A DNA stretch of 64,000 nucleotides from Chrysophaeum taylorii. Its lineage: Eukaryota; Sar; Pelagophyceae; Pelagomonadales; Pelagomonadaceae. This document shows, in pieces, positions 9,271 to 20,611 of the stretch (positions within the stretch are counted from its first letter, which is position 1; every line of letters starts with the position of its first letter). Location: contig JAQMWT010000323.1 of NCBI GenBank assembly GCA_029834535.1, forward strand, positions 98,600 to 162,599. The letters are read 5' to 3'. Under the pieces are notes generated by a model that was given only the letters and a program-made list of their open reading frames with translations, was not told where the DNA came from and searched no databases. The translations under genes and the position numbers were made by a program.

Positions 9271-11872
9271 CTAGAGTACTTTTGCGGAGGGCTCGTCGTC
9301 GATTTGGAGGTCAATTCCGTGGTCGATGATGCCTTGGTCATCGTCCGAGACGCTCGAAGAGGCCTTGACCGACGCAAAGATGGCGGCGCTGCCGATGCCG
9401 CTATGGATAGGGTTTTCGACGAGGTGGGGCTTGATGATGGGGTTGCCCGAGCGCTCGCGGCATAACGTGTAGCAGATGAAGACGATGGAGAAGATGGCTA
9501 GAAACACGGCGACGACGGCCCACGCGACAACAGTCGCCGAGGATTCGCCTTTCTTCTTGGACGAGGTTTCGACTGCGCGGAGCGCCGTGGTTGAGTCCGT
9601 CGCCGATTCGACGCTTATCTGGACTGGCTCGAATCCGGCGAGCGTGTCCTCTGACGCGTAGTCGTCGCAGTAATGCGCGACGGTGATCGTCGCGACGCCA
9701 ACCGGCGCTTCGGCGGGCACGGTGCAGCCGACGCGCGAGCGCGAGTAGAAGACGGCGGTGACAACATAGACTTGAGTCTCGAATTCGATTTTGCACGAGC
9801 CCTCGGTCGTGGGCACGAAGCTTCCGGTCACGATGACCTCGGTGCCAGGCGCGAGCGTACCCGCCGGCATCTCGTAACCACGAATTTCGGGGATGGGTAT
9901 GCACTTGCCAAAGTCGTGAGCAATCCCCGAGACCCAGTTCTCGAAGTACATGTTGTTGCCCTCGACGCTGCACCGAAAGTGGTTGTTGGAAACGTCGAGA
10001 TTGTAGACGAAATAGTGCGAGTCCATGATGAGGTCGTAGAATGTCGTCGGGAGCGGGCCGCAGAACATGTTGTCGGAGAGATCGAGCTTGGAGGAGACGC
10101 CGCGATCTTGGTTCGCGGCGAAGGGGACAAATTGGTCCGAGATCGTCCCGTCAAACATGTTGTGCGACAAGTCGACGAGGCGCAGCGTCGGATTCGAGTC
10201 GATGGTCGGGAGTGTTCCGTTGAGCTCGTTCCACGAGAGGTCGACATGGTAGAGCCGTGGCATGGCGCTGAGGAACTCCTTACGAATGTTGCCCTCTATA
10301 AAGTTGTGCGAGAGATCGAGATTCGACATTGAGCTCAAGTTCGTGATATGATACAGCGTGCCGCGGATGCCGGAACGCTCCAAGTAGAGAGCCGTCAGCT
10401 TGCGCGCCTCGTTCACCTCCATCGGAATCGTCGCCTCGAGCGCATTACGCGATAGATCGAGAGTGCTCAGCTCCGGAAGGTTGGTGAAAAAACATGTCGG
10501 AACTTCTCCCGTGAGCCTATTTCGCGCGATCGACAACGTCTTGAGCAACGAGAGGGAGTCAGTTTCGTTCGGGCATCGCAAATTTCCTTCGATGAGGTTG
10601 TTGTACAGATCGATCTTCTTGATCGTTGAGCTGCCAAAGAGGTTGGTGGGCAGCGTGCCGTTAATTCTGTTGTTCGGAAGCTCGAGGTACTGGAGGTGCG
10701 TCAGCTGCGCGAACGAGGCGGGGAACGGGCCGCGGATACCCTTGGTGTCGAGGATGAGGTCGGAGACGTGGCCGTCCGAGTCGCACCTCACACCAGGGAT
10801 CACGAGGCAGTCCGTTTCGGTCAGTGCATCGATCTCCTCTGGCTCGATCGTAGGCCACCAGTCGCAGTACGGCTTGCGCCTCGAGTCTTTCTCTCCGCTG
10901 AGATCCGAGTCGACGGTCTGGTGCGTCGCCCAACTCCAGTCGTCTGGAGCGTCTGCGTAGGGGTGGCACATGGTCATATACAACTCGCGGATCACGTCGA
11001 GTTCAGCCGGCAGGATGTACGTGGACGGGTACGAGAGGTCCGTCGTTTGCGTGACGATAATCGTGTTCGCCGCGCTATAGGTCGATACGGTGATCATTAG
11101 CTCGTCGAGCGTCCGGAGGTCCAAAGTGCCGCATGTCGAGCACGAGCTGGTCGAGTACCCGCAGCCGCCATAGCAGTGGTAGAAGTCGTCGTCGTTGCCC
11201 GAAGAATCTTCGTGGAATGCCACCACGTCCTCGTGCAGTAGGGGCCACCAGTACCTGCGCGCCGCGCGCTGAGGACTCGTCCACGCGCGCTCCTTACCAG
11301 TCGTAGCCGGTGCCCGCGTCTTCCTCGCGGTACACCGGTCTCTGGCGGAAAGAGAAGAGCGAGACAGGCGTCTCGTCGTGGTCCGAGTCGACAGACCATC
11401 CGTGATAGAGCATTGGCAAGTTGCCGAATTGGTCTTGGATGGAAAACCCGGTCGCGCTCAAGTAGATGGCCTTACCCGGTGCGAGGTCGAGCGCGTAAGG
11501 GCATCCGGCGGTGATCGTGATGGGGTTGACGTAGGACCCCAGGTGGCTACCGTACCGCGTGTCGTCGTCGGAACCCACCTCATACACCGGTACCTCGGCC
11601 GGGCACTCCTCGGTTCGCCGCCTGGGCACCGCGTTCGCTTCCATTTCTACTTCCGAAGATAAGATCGAGGAGAAGACACGACCGTTGTCCCAGGAGACTG
11701 CACCGCGCCGCGCCTCAATTTCCAGGTCGACATGTCGCCGCGACTCGAGGGCCTGGATTCGCGACGCATCCTGAAGTCCTCGGTGCGGGGCAGCGGGTGC
11801 TGCCAGAGGACTATTATTGGTGCACAAGACGAAGAAAACCAAGGCGAGCAGGGTCAGACGATCCCTTATCAT
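9271..11872 (-). CDS. LRR receptor-like type I membrane protein with IPT/TIG-like domain (spliced)
   Basis: Two exons, 11872-11298 and 11254-9271, are joined across a 43-nt GT-AG intron (11255-11297). The upstream frame hits a TAA inside the intron and splicing restores the frame exactly (DW|YWWPLLHED). The product has a signal peptide (MIRDRLTLLALVFFVLC) and a Cys-containing ectodomain. At least nine plant-type leucine-rich repeats follow (such as 'LDLSHNFIEGNI' and 'VDLSHNMFDGTI'), then an IPT/TIG-like segment ('GTEVIVTGSFVPTTEGSCKI' and 'VGCTVPAEAPVGVATITVA'). One TM helix (VVAWAVVAVFLAIFSIVFICY) and a ~60-residue cytoplasmic tail without a kinase complete it. A surface recognition role is inferred. 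The ATG at 11872 is used because the frame upstream lacks ATG. Confidence 0.8.
11255..11297 (-). other. 43-nt spliceosomal intron in the LRR gene
   Basis: Donor GTAAGG and acceptor GCGCAG. It contains the in-frame TAA that ends the upstream open frame, and removing it gives one continuous receptor-like protein. Confidence 0.75.
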
Positions 11873-11881
11873 TTTCCGCAA

Positions 11882-12620
11882 AATGGAGTCGAATAGGCGA
11901 CAGAAGGTCTACCACGGCGACCGCTGCCACCCTCTTGATTAGCCACCACCGGTTGGCTTGCAGCTTGTATAAATAAATACCTAGGTTTTTCGTGCTTCGA
12001 AGGTCCGTGGCGGCCTCCCGACCTTATAGGCTTCTTATTGTAGTTCACGGCAGTTTCAATGTGAACTCCTTCGCTCGTTGTACGTCAGTAGACCTTGGGA
12101 CCTCCCGTGTTTAATAGGTTGGAGGAATTCTCACCCGCTGTTGAAGGAAGGAAGGAAGAATCCTACGCATCAACGAAAGTTGTTGCTTACCCTAATTAAT
12201 GCGCGTTCCTCGTTCCACCTCTCTACACAGTGGCTCAGTCAGTACGGAATCTGCTCCTCCTTGACTGACTGCGCGTTCGGTGTCGATAAGTCTCCCACAT
12301 GGCTTGTTGCCCTGCAGGGCGTTGGCTGGCCCGCTCCCGGAAACGAGAAAATCCCCATTGATTTATGCAGCCCCACGTTTGCGCTGGACGCGGGGCCGCC
12401 TCCTCGCCTGCCGATCCCAACTCCCCTAAAAAGAGTCCCGAAATAATAGCTCGCGCGGCCCGCCCTAACGAATGGTGTCCGCATATGGGATGGGGTTGTA
12501 CCGCCGTTCACAAACCACCTCCGAGCACCTCCGAAGCCAATTTCTACGCTGCTGCACGACCCAGGACTTCCGAGTAGCACAACCTCGTCGAAAAACAAGG
12601 GAACAGCTAAAAGATAGGAA
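11882..12620. other. Intergenic, no gene seen
   Basis: The open frames here have no recognisable domain and no consistent codon bias. The stretch includes a short GAAG repeat near 12146-12158. Nothing else stands out. Confidence 0.4.
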
Positions 12621-12827
12621 CTATGACATGAGGATGTTGTTGATGGGGATGTGGACCAGCTTGACGAAAAACCCGACAAACCCCATGATGAGGAATCCGA
12701 CGCCGGTTGCCCAGGCGATCTTGATGAACTCTTTTCGGTCGGGCTTGGTGCATTTCTTGACGAGGTGAACTGAATCTTTGTAAAAGTCTTTGAGCGGTTG
12801 GACGATCACGGCGTTCACGTCAGACAT
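12621..12827 (-). CDS. SEC61G: Protein translocase subunit Sec61 gamma
   Basis: A 68-residue tail-anchored protein, the usual length for Sec61 gamma/SecE. It starts [19 protein letters not shown]. The amphipathic segment '[20 protein letters not shown]' is the signature of the family (CTKPDxKEF), followed by one TM helix '[20 protein letters not shown]'. It clamps the Sec61 alpha channel in the ER membrane. The internal ATG at 12827 is chosen because the 26 codons upstream do not match the family. Confidence 0.95.
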   Translation of the reverse strand: MSDVNAVIVQPLKDFYKDSVHLVKKCTKPDRKEFIKIAWATGVGFLIMGFVGFFVKLVHIPINNILMS

Positions 12828-13109
12828 CTCGGAGCTCCTTATCGCTTCAGTGTTGTTGTGAGGGTAAACAACAACGTCAACTAGGGTAAGTGGTTTGAAC
12901 AACAACGTCTTCTTCTTAAATTCGGCGGGTGAACATTAATTATTATTGCCGCCGCAGGCGCGTTCGCCGTCCGCTCTGCGCAACATACAGAGAGCGAACG
13001 GAATCCACGCGTCCGTATCAGCACGTGCACCGCGCACTCGGAGGGCGGGCGGGCGGGCGGGCGGGCCAACATGTATAAAGCATGTTCACCACGAGGGTGA
13101 TGATAAAAG

Positions 13110-13896
13110 TTAAACGAGGTTGGTTCGGCGGCCTGTTTGGGCCGAGAGCACCGCGGTGAGACGGGCACGCGGGTCCAGGGCGTCGAGGCGCTTGAGACGA
13201 GCGAGATCCTCTTTGTCGCGGGAGTTGAGGGCCTGCGAAGAGGACTCGGATGATAGTGGGGGGGGGAAAGAGCCGACCTCGTCCGCACTCGTCGGCTTGC
13301 CCGTAAGTTTGTGGCCCTCGTACATAGCCTTGTAGAGGAGGCAGCGGCGGTGGAGAAGGCCGATGAGGAACTCCTCAAAGTCGACAAAGCCGTCGGAGCG
13401 CCCCCCTCTGCCTAGATCGAGCTGCGTGATCATCCGCTGAGCTTCGGAGACGGAGGGCGGGTTCCCGAGGGACGAGAGACCCACGCGCAGCTCGTGCTCT
13501 GAAATGTGATTGTTGCCGTCGCCTGGAGACTCTCGTCGTTCGTCCGCGGCCACGGAAGCGCACGCACGGTCAAAGTGCCCAAAGAGCTCCAAAAGCCTTC
13601 GGCGGTCCTCGGTGCTTAACTTGCGCGGGTTGGTCTCCTCGGGGAGTGCGAACATGTCCGCGAACTCGTCGCTCAGCACGTCGATCTCGCCCGAGGCGAG
13701 CTACGAAGGTCTCCTTCTAAGTCGCCGATCACAAACGCACCAGTTCTGCACCGCTTCGACCCGCGCAACACGTCCATGCGCACAGCGAGCATCGTCGCTT
13801 CGGCTTCTCGGCTCGCGGCGTCCCGAGCAAGACGACGCTCCGCCGAGGCGTCGCGTTGCTGTTAAGCCGTCTCGTTCGCGTCTTTGTTGATCCCAT
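13110..13896 (-). CDS. EF-hand calcium-binding protein (probably spliced)
   Basis: The clear part is 13110-13700, containing two EF-hand-like loops, 'DGNNHISEHEL' and 'SDGFVDFEEF'. Both have insertions ahead of the canonical glycine, so calcium affinity is uncertain. There is no ATG before a TAG at 13701-13703, and that TAG sits in a good AG acceptor context. A 40-nt GT-AG intron (13701-13740, donor GTGCGT) joins it in frame to an exon starting at ATG 13896, giving a basic, Cys-containing N-terminus. The intron size fits others in the window. The first exon is less certain than the EF-hand exon. Confidence 0.6.
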
Positions 13897-14529
13897 CAAA
13901 CCCTTTTTTTTTTGACACAACACCCCCCACGAAACAAAATAAAAAACTTTCAGCGAAGAAAAAATAAAGCTCAGCCTGCACCAGCGCGACCTCACGTCTT
14001 CTTGGCGACCGCGCCGGCATGTCTCTCCCTATTGGACACACGCCTTCCATACAATCGGCCCTTCCTTCTCTTCAACGGCTGGGTAGGCATTCCTCACATC
14101 GGCTCCAGGTGCTGCTCATTGAGCGATTGTTCTTGAGCATAGACAAGGTCACGGCCACGAGGCAATAATATAATGGTCGTCTTGGCCCCCTTTCGCGAGA
14201 GTTGGAAGAAACATTGCTCTTATTATGCCAAAGGCGGTGAACTACTGAATGGAGCAGTCTTGTGCCGGAGATGCCAGCATTTTGTGGCGATCAGCTCCGT
14301 CGTTTCTTTTTAGCCCAGTCTGATCCGCGAGACCAATGATGTGGGACGGAAACCCAAGACAACAAGTCCGCATCCAGTAAGAATTAATTGGCTTTCTTGT
14401 GAGGTTGCAATTCCTTCTCGCCAAATATTTTACTCTTGGCTCAAGGCCGCTGGAGTCGACTCGCAGCGCCATTCGTTTACAAGAACATCCTGATGTGCCA
14501 CTCGTTTTACTAGAGCATCCTGATGCGCC
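13897..14529. other. Intergenic, no gene seen
   Basis: AT-richer than the flanking genes. It has a poly-T/poly-A tract near 13901-13913 and no coding signal I can defend. Confidence 0.35.
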
Positions 14530-14990
14530 AGGCATTTCTAACAATCAAACTAACTAGCTATAACTAGAGGCCAGACCAATGCATGGGGCGTGAGCTATAA
14601 TCCCAGCGCCATTGCGCCTGGGATCAGAGTCACCGGGCGTTCAGACGTGGTGGATAGAAAGGAGGATTAAAGGCGAGTTGATGATCTGTCGCCAGTTGTC
14701 ACGGTCTTGAGCGAGAGAGTACCACGTCTTGATTTTTTTTGTCGGACTTGCGGAGTGCCTTATTGAGACCCTCGGCCTTACGTGAACTGTGGAGGGCGCG
14801 GGGTCCCCGCGGGGTCCCCGCCGGGGCCCTGCGGGTCCCCGCGCCTGGCATTTCAGTCCGTGGATTTCAGCCCATTCGCCGCGTGATGAACGGGCGGCGA
14901 ATGGCCTGGTGCAACACCTAGCACTCAAGTCGACAGCACGTCGTGCATCGGCAAGACGTAGTAATCGAGTCGGGCAATGCGCAGATGGCA
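14530..14990 (-). mobile_element. Non-LTR retrotransposon (LINE) 3' remnant
   Basis: The minus strand encodes '(W)YSLAQDRDNWRQIIN', the usual last motif of LINE ORF2 proteins (LAQDRDxWRxLV), with a stop about 17 codons later. The following ~110 nt (14530-14645) matches a second copy at 35200-35310, sharing the CCAGCGCC, GCATGG and CTAACTA blocks of its 3' end. Frames upstream are broken. It is a 5'-truncated, decayed copy. Confidence 0.55.
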
Positions 14991-14999
14991 TGCGTCTCA

Positions 15000-15935
15000 T
15001 TGCTGGTGCCTCTGGGCACCACCTTCGCCTCTTGATCTCCGTTGGTCAAGTGCGTCACGAACATGGGGCCAGTGTTGGGCGCCGCTCAAGTCAGAGCGAG
15101 TGCTGCTCACGGCGAGTGACGCGCACTGTACACAGCCCGCACGTTGCGCGCCTTGTGTTTGGCGCAAGGAGCCGCAGTGAGTATACTGGTTGGTTCTTTT
15201 TATACGGCTGGTTGAATTTTTTGAGCAAGCATGTCAAGGAGCTCGAAGAGCGCAGATCATTAGATACTGCCTGTCGCGCGTGTTTGACAATTACGCACAT
15301 GCCCATCCGTGGGCCAGTGCGTCGCTTCAACGCGGCATCTGAGTTCTTTTTTTACGTATTATTCCGTTTTTGGTCCGCCGAGAATTTAAAGTCATTAGAA
15401 TGTTTTAGTTTAGTGGATAATTTAATTTAAGTCCGTTGTCAAACCGACCTCCTCTGTCTCGTCGCCGACGTTGTGGAGCCCTGACTACGCCGCTTAGATT
15501 TACACGATGCGACCCCTCGCCCCCTCTCAGGCGGCGATGACACCTTCGGGCAGATGCCACGAAGGAGGCCGCTGCGGCACGCTTCTTCAGGAAGCTCATC
15601 GCTATCGCTTGTGGGCGTACGAGGAGACGGAAAACTTTCCCATCTTGGAAGAAGCGGATCACGAAGACGATCCCCAGCCTTTAAGTTTATTTCGGCGCAT
15701 TTTTTCGAAAGTGTATACATAATAAGGCCGTTGTTGTTGATCTCATTCTTCCAAAAAGGCCGTTGGCTGTTGCATTTGTTCTCGTTTAAAAAGAAAATCT
15801 TTCGAGAATCTTTATCTTTAAATCTTTAATTCCGTTGATTGGCGAGGTGGTTGGTGTCCTTGAAGTTTCCATCGTCTTCTAAAAAAGAGGGACTAGTTTT
15901 GTTGTTGAGCGGGATACTGACGATACTGACGACCT
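15000..15935. other. Intergenic, no clear gene
   Basis: Weak open frames occur on both strands (for example 15439-15720 minus and 15507-15722 plus), but they overlap each other and match no family I know. AT content rises towards 15700-15900. Confidence 0.35.
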
Positions 15936-16709
15936 ATGAGGCAAAAGATGGTGTGCGTTGATAGCCGGAGTTTGGAAGGGTGTTCGATTCGGCGGCTCCA
16001 GTCGGTCATCAAGATCGAAGAGGAGACGGTGTCGCTGCGCGCTGGGTCGGAGACGCTGGTGATCTGCCAAAGAAGCTCGTCGATCATGTGCAGCGTGGCC
16101 CTCTCGTACTACTTGCTCACGCAAAGGCGTGAGCTGGTCCGCGACAAGCGCGTGCTGGAGGTCGCATGCAGGAGCGGGCTGGCAGGTATCGCCGCGAGCC
16201 ACGCGGGCGCGAAGAAGGTTACGCTCCTAGTCCCGCCCGAGGGCTACGACGCGGTGCGTCGCGGCGTCCGAGCTTCTAACGCACCCCATACCGAGCTCGC
16301 GCTCTTGCGGTGCGGCCAAAAGGTCCGCGAGGACTACGACGTGGTCTTGGTCTCGGACGCGATTCTCTCGGACGCCTGCGTGGAGCCCCTCGTCGCCATT
16401 CTCGAGTCTTGCTTGCTCGGTCGCGCCCACCATCCGTTTGCCATCGTTGCGTGGCAGCGTCGAAATGCGATGCGCGAGCGCCGGATTCTCGAGGCCCTAC
16501 GAGGCAAGTTCGACATCTCGGTCATGGCAGACCTTCCGGACCTTCCCCCGGATGCGCTCACCGTCTCCACCAAAGAAGCTGTTGCCCCCCTGCTCGCGTC
16601 CTCCAGCCGCATTTTTTTGAGGGTCGAGCCCATGGGTTCCGCGCCGGGTCACGACAGATTTTCCTTTGAAGAAGGGATGCCCCTCACCTACCGACACTTC
16701 TCCCTCTGA
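15936..16709 (+). CDS. Lysine-methyltransferase-like protein (METTL21/Methyltransf_16 type)
   Basis: A 257-residue protein resembling the seven-beta-strand METTL21-type family. 'LVRDKRVLEVACRSGLAGIA' stands where those enzymes have VLELGAGTGL for SAM binding, and 'YDVVLVSDAILSD' is the usual post-II strand (family consensus YDVILGSDVVY). The glycine-rich loop is degraded (ACRSGL), and the acidic residue that normally binds the SAM ribose ('VTLLVP' here, family VxxTD) is not seen. The protein may therefore be a divergent enzyme or have lost activity. The C-terminus 'PLTYRHFSL' has no extra domain. It stands alone between intergenic stretches. Confidence 0.55.
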   Translation: MRQKMVCVDSRSLEGCSIRRLQSVIKIEEETVSLRAGSETLVICQRSSSIMCSVALSYYLLTQRRELVRDKRVLEVACRSGLAGIAASHAGAKKVTLLVPPEGYDAVRRGVRASNAPHTELALLRCGQKVREDYDVVLVSDAILSDACVEPLVAILESCLLGRAHHPFAIVAWQRRNAMRERRILEALRGKFDISVMADLPDLPPDALTVSTKEAVAPLLASSSRIFLRVEPMGSAPGHDRFSFEEGMPLTYRHFSL

Positions 16710-17867
16710 TCTCTCTGGAAAATGCTGCTGCTGCTGCTGCTGCTGCTTACGCGAAAGATTCTGCCCAAAGTCGAATTGATGAAGCGCATCGATGTCTCTC
16801 CGGTCGCCGACAGCAGCAGCAGCAGCAGTTGTGTCACCGCTGTTGTCAATACCAAGCGTACTCCTCATGGGCCACGCGGTTTGGGTGGCGAGCCATGAGG
16901 TCACAACAAGGTCGCCGCGGCAACGCTGTTGTTTAACCGAAGGATGGAGCGTATGTACGGCGCTGCGTGTTTATTCGGGAAAAGGGCGGTGGGGTCTAGA
17001 TCTGCCCATTCTCGACCGCAATAGGTAAAGCGAAATCTTGGGCGAGCGAAGAACAATGTAATATAACCACAGCAGAAGATATGCATGGAAATTTGCGCAA
17101 CACAAAACGCATTTTCCAGCACGGCGAAAGCCTGGGAGTACTGCTGCAGCTGCCTCTGGCTTTGAAGGAAGGAAGGAAGGAAGGAAGGAATGGGGGAGAG
17201 AAGGAAAGAATGCCTTGCCACCAAAGCGAATGACTCTGCTTCTTGTTCGGAGACCAGATACGCGTGTGTTGTCGTCGTAGTCAGCGGAACAGTACGTTGC
17301 ATATCATCAGCAAAAAAAAAAAAATCCGAGCGTGTCGATACGGGCTTGAGCGACCTCCAAGTGAATAAAAAATAACGGGCAATATTATAAGATGGCTCTC
17401 CTTCCACGACAGAGGCCATCATCCGTCGACAAGTCGTGCACTACGCCGTGAATGAAGCGGCGAAAAAAAAAATCCCTCTTCTTCTCGGCGGTGGGCATGA
17501 TGCGGTGTCATGGTATATAGGTGTGCCGCAGGGTATCCCGGCGCATGTCACGACGGTCTACTATAGTCGAGATTCGCGGTTCGACACAACAACAAATTCG
17601 AATGTGCTTTCTCCGCAGCTACCCCCGGCCCCCTACCTGCCGAGATAGATAAACAAATAAATAAATAAATAAATAGCGAAGCTCCGATCGTCGAACCCAC
17701 CAGCCCTTTGAGCAGCCGCAATCCCCGCGGTAGGGCACCCCCCTCCGATATCGAAGAAATACTGCCGCAGCAAGCTGGACTCATCATCGCCGCCGCCGCT
17801 TCGCAGCTCCTGAAAAGTGCGCGCGACGCGACAAGCGACAACAATTCCCGAACTTAATATTATATAG
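16710..17867. other. Intergenic with several microsatellites
   Basis: No gene is supported. It holds (TGC)n at 16722-16747, (CAG)n at 16811-16829, (GAAG)n at 17166-17188 and an (AAAT)n tract at 17647-17674. Open frames across these are repeat artefacts. Confidence 0.45.
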
Positions 17868-18842
17868 TTAAGGAAGAAGAATCGAGCCGCCGAACTCGAG
17901 GGCTGCCGTCCGGATGGAAGAGACGTCGACGAGGACGTCGTCCACGAAGAGTCGTGCGTCGACGGTCGCGTCAAAGGTCTCGGCGCTACCGGGGTCGTTG
18001 GAAAAGCCCGTCGGGGTTGGGACGTAGAGGCGGTCTCGAAAGAACGAGTCAGTCGGCGCTTTGACTACGAGTTCGAGACGCTGCCTCCCTCTCTGGAGGT
18101 CCAAACGGAGGCTCGCGGTGCCCATAGTTTGGCGGTGGACTTTTGGGAAGGGCGGCACGAGGTCTGTCGAGCGAAAGTCAAACGTGTATTCGGGAGTTCG
18201 GTAGGCTACGAGCCACGTGTAGCCCGGGAGGCCCCAGGGTCCCAAGAGCTTGAAGCGGCCGCCGACCGCGAGGAGGGAGTGGGTCGCGTCGACCGCCTGA
18301 ACCCACACCCACTCGGACGGGAAGGCAGTCCCGAAATTCGACTCGACGTGCGCGGTGCCTCTCGCCGGTACTCCGTCGACGTCGATCTCGCACGGCGCCC
18401 GGAGCGCGTGGACGTGGTACCGGCACGGCACGAGCCAGCCCACGCGCCGCACCCAGCCCTCCGCGTTCCAGCCCTCGCCTCGTTGCACCTCGCAGCGCGC
18501 TCTAATGCCGTCGATGCGGAGGTCGACCGACACGCGCGACGGTCGGGCCGAGAGCGAGCCGACGTCGCGAGCCATCCAATCAAAGTTCGGCCCGGGCCGC
18601 GAGCCCGTGTGGAGCGACGCCTCGGGGACCACGGCCTGCACGCACCGCTTTTCCTGCCCGCGCGTGCTCGCGATGGCCGCAACGTGCGCCGCGTACGTCC
18701 GGTCGCCCGCCGAGAACGACCCGACGATCAACGACGTCGCCGCGTTTTCCTCCGTCGCGCGCACGCACCACCCGTTGAAGAAAGGCCCGCGGGAAGGAGG
18801 GGGTCGCGGCTCGAGCGCGTGCAACATCAGGACCACCAACAT
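17868..18842 (-). CDS. Tocopherol-cyclase-like protein
   Basis: A 324-residue protein with 'RGPFFNGWCVRATEE' near the N-terminus and 'FPSEWVWVQAVDATHSLLAV' around residue 200. These are the two landmark motifs of the tocopherol cyclase (VTE1)/AttH-like fold; in VTE1 they read PFFEGWYF and WPxxWFWxQ. Plant enzymes close the chromanol ring of vitamin E in plastid plastoglobules. A hydrophobic start (MLVVLMLHALEP) could be part of a targeting signal. It is shorter than plant VTE1, so a related lipocalin-like protein of other function is possible. The start at 18842 is chosen because the frame upstream overlaps the bL36 gene, which ends 11 nt before it. Confidence 0.65.
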   Translation of the reverse strand: MLVVLMLHALEPRPPPSRGPFFNGWCVRATEENAATSLIVGSFSAGDRTYAAHVAAIASTRGQEKRCVQAVVPEASLHTGSRPGPNFDWMARDVGSLSARPSRVSVDLRIDGIRARCEVQRGEGWNAEGWVRRVGWLVPCRYHVHALRAPCEIDVDGVPARGTAHVESNFGTAFPSEWVWVQAVDATHSLLAVGGRFKLLGPWGLPGYTWLVAYRTPEYTFDFRSTDLVPPFPKVHRQTMGTASLRLDLQRGRQRLELVVKAPTDSFFRDRLYVPTPTGFSNDPGSAETFDATVDARLFVDDVLVDVSSIRTAALEFGGSILLP

Positions 18843-18853
18843 TTTTTCTTCTT

Positions 18854-19057
18854 CTACTTTCCGCCACCAAACACGAATCGCCAAACCGACGCGAACACCC
18901 CCGGCGCGGCGCCGGCCAACGTGTGCACCCCCTGTCGCTGCTTGTGCCGCGGGTTCTTCTTGCAAACAACGTACAATCGCGGTCCTCCGATCCGCTTCCG
19001 CCGCCGCACGATCATGCAATGCTCGCAGATACGCTTCACCGACGCCTTGACCTTCAT
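18854..19057 (-). CDS. Ribosomal protein bL36 (organellar type)
   Basis: A 67-residue protein starting [19 protein letters not shown], then '[16 protein letters not shown]', a full bL36 signature with the zinc ligands C11, C14, C32 and H37. A short insertion (GGPRL) lies between the two halves, and about 25 residues of C-terminal extension are unusual for bacterial L36 but tolerable in mitochondrial or plastid forms. No clear cleavable presequence is seen. It is the middle of three closely packed minus-strand genes, 18 nt from kinesin and 11 nt from the cyclase-like gene. Confidence 0.88.
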   Translation of the reverse strand: MKVKASVKRICEHCMIVRRRKRIGGPRLYVVCKKNPRHKQRQGVHTLAGAAPGVFASVWRFVFGGGK

Positions 19058-19075
19058 GCAAGCATAGGTCTAGGT

Positions 19076-20570
19076 CTAGGGTGGTACGAGGACGTCCGCC
19101 ACGTTGTCCCCCGTCCCGCCGCTCTTGAGGTCTTTGATGATTGCCTTGAGCTGCGCGACCTCCTCGGAGTCGGCATTCTTGTTGGCGTTATTTTTGATGA
19201 GCTTGACCCGCGAGGCGTAGGTGAGGGAGGTGATGGTCTCGTCGGCGTTGTAGTCTGCCGGGGATATGTTGACGAACATGAGCGTCTTGGCGTTGCCGCC
19301 GAGACTGTCTTGCATGAGGAGGGTGAGCTTGTTGTTCCGGTAGGGAACAAACTTCTCGCCGTTCGAGAGAGCGGCGATGACGTCCCCAAGCGCCGAAAGT
19401 GACCTGTTTATATTCTGAGCCTCCTTGAGCCTCTCGTCGGTCGCGCCCGTCTTGTCCGCGCGCTCCGAGCCAGCGAGGTCGACCAACGACAACTTCCCGA
19501 CCGAGGTTTTTTTTGTCGTCTTGTTGTAGACCTCGAGCAGAACGGCGAACACCGAGTGCGACCGAGACGACTCGGCGTTCATCTTGGTCGCGCCGACGTG
19601 CCGCTTGGCATTCCCGTCGTCGAACAGCTTGAGCAGCTCCTCGGCTGACGAGGCGGCCTTGACGACGGCGCCCTTCACAAACACCATCTTCTTCGCGTCC
19701 AGCTTGATCTCGAGCTTGGCCGATGCCGCTTTGCTGTTGGGATTGTCCAGGCGGTCGTAGAGGTCCACGAGACCGTCGTTGTAGAGTTCCATGAAGTACG
19801 ACTTGACGCTGACCGTCGCCGTTGACTCCATTTGCTCGGCGCTGTCGAAGATCGCGTGGATCGCGCGCGGTGTGATGCCCCGTAACACCGGATTGTCCTT
19901 GACACCCGTCATCGTAAATGTCTTCCCCGAACCCGTTTGCCCGTACGCGAAGATGCACACGTTAAACCCGTCGAGGCACGACTGGATGAGGTTCGCCGTG
20001 TCCTCGAAGATGGCGTTCTGGCCGGCGTCCCCAGATGCGAGCGGCGGGAAGACGGCGTCGAACGTAAACTCCTTGGGCCCGTGCGCGGCCTCGACGCTCA
20101 TCGTCGTGTCGTCCACAAACTTGACCACTTGCTTGCAGCCCTTCTGGATCTCGTACTTGGCCATGGGCCGGCACCGAGCAAACACGCGGATCTTTCCCTT
20201 CATGTCCTCCATCATGTTCCAGTACTTCTTTCTCAGCGCCATTTCCTCCTTGTACTTCTTTTCAATCTCCGCTGCGCTCTTCGTGAGCTCCTTGGTCTGC
20301 GCCTCGAGCCGCGTCGCATCTTCGGCCCGCGCCCGGAGCCGCGCGAGCTCCGACGACGCGGCCTCGAGGTCGCTTACCTTGCGTCGAAGAGAATCGCGCT
20401 CGGTTTTGGTCTCCTTCAACTCGGCCCCGAGCTGCTCGATCTCATTGGCTGCCTTCTTTGCTGCCGCTTCCGCCTGCCGCGCACTCTTGTCCGCCTTCTT
20501 CGTTGCCTCCTCGAGTTGCTTGGCGTGCTTCTTTTCAGCAAGCTTCATCGCCCGCTGATCACCCCCAGGA

Positions 20571-20611
<41 letters not shown>

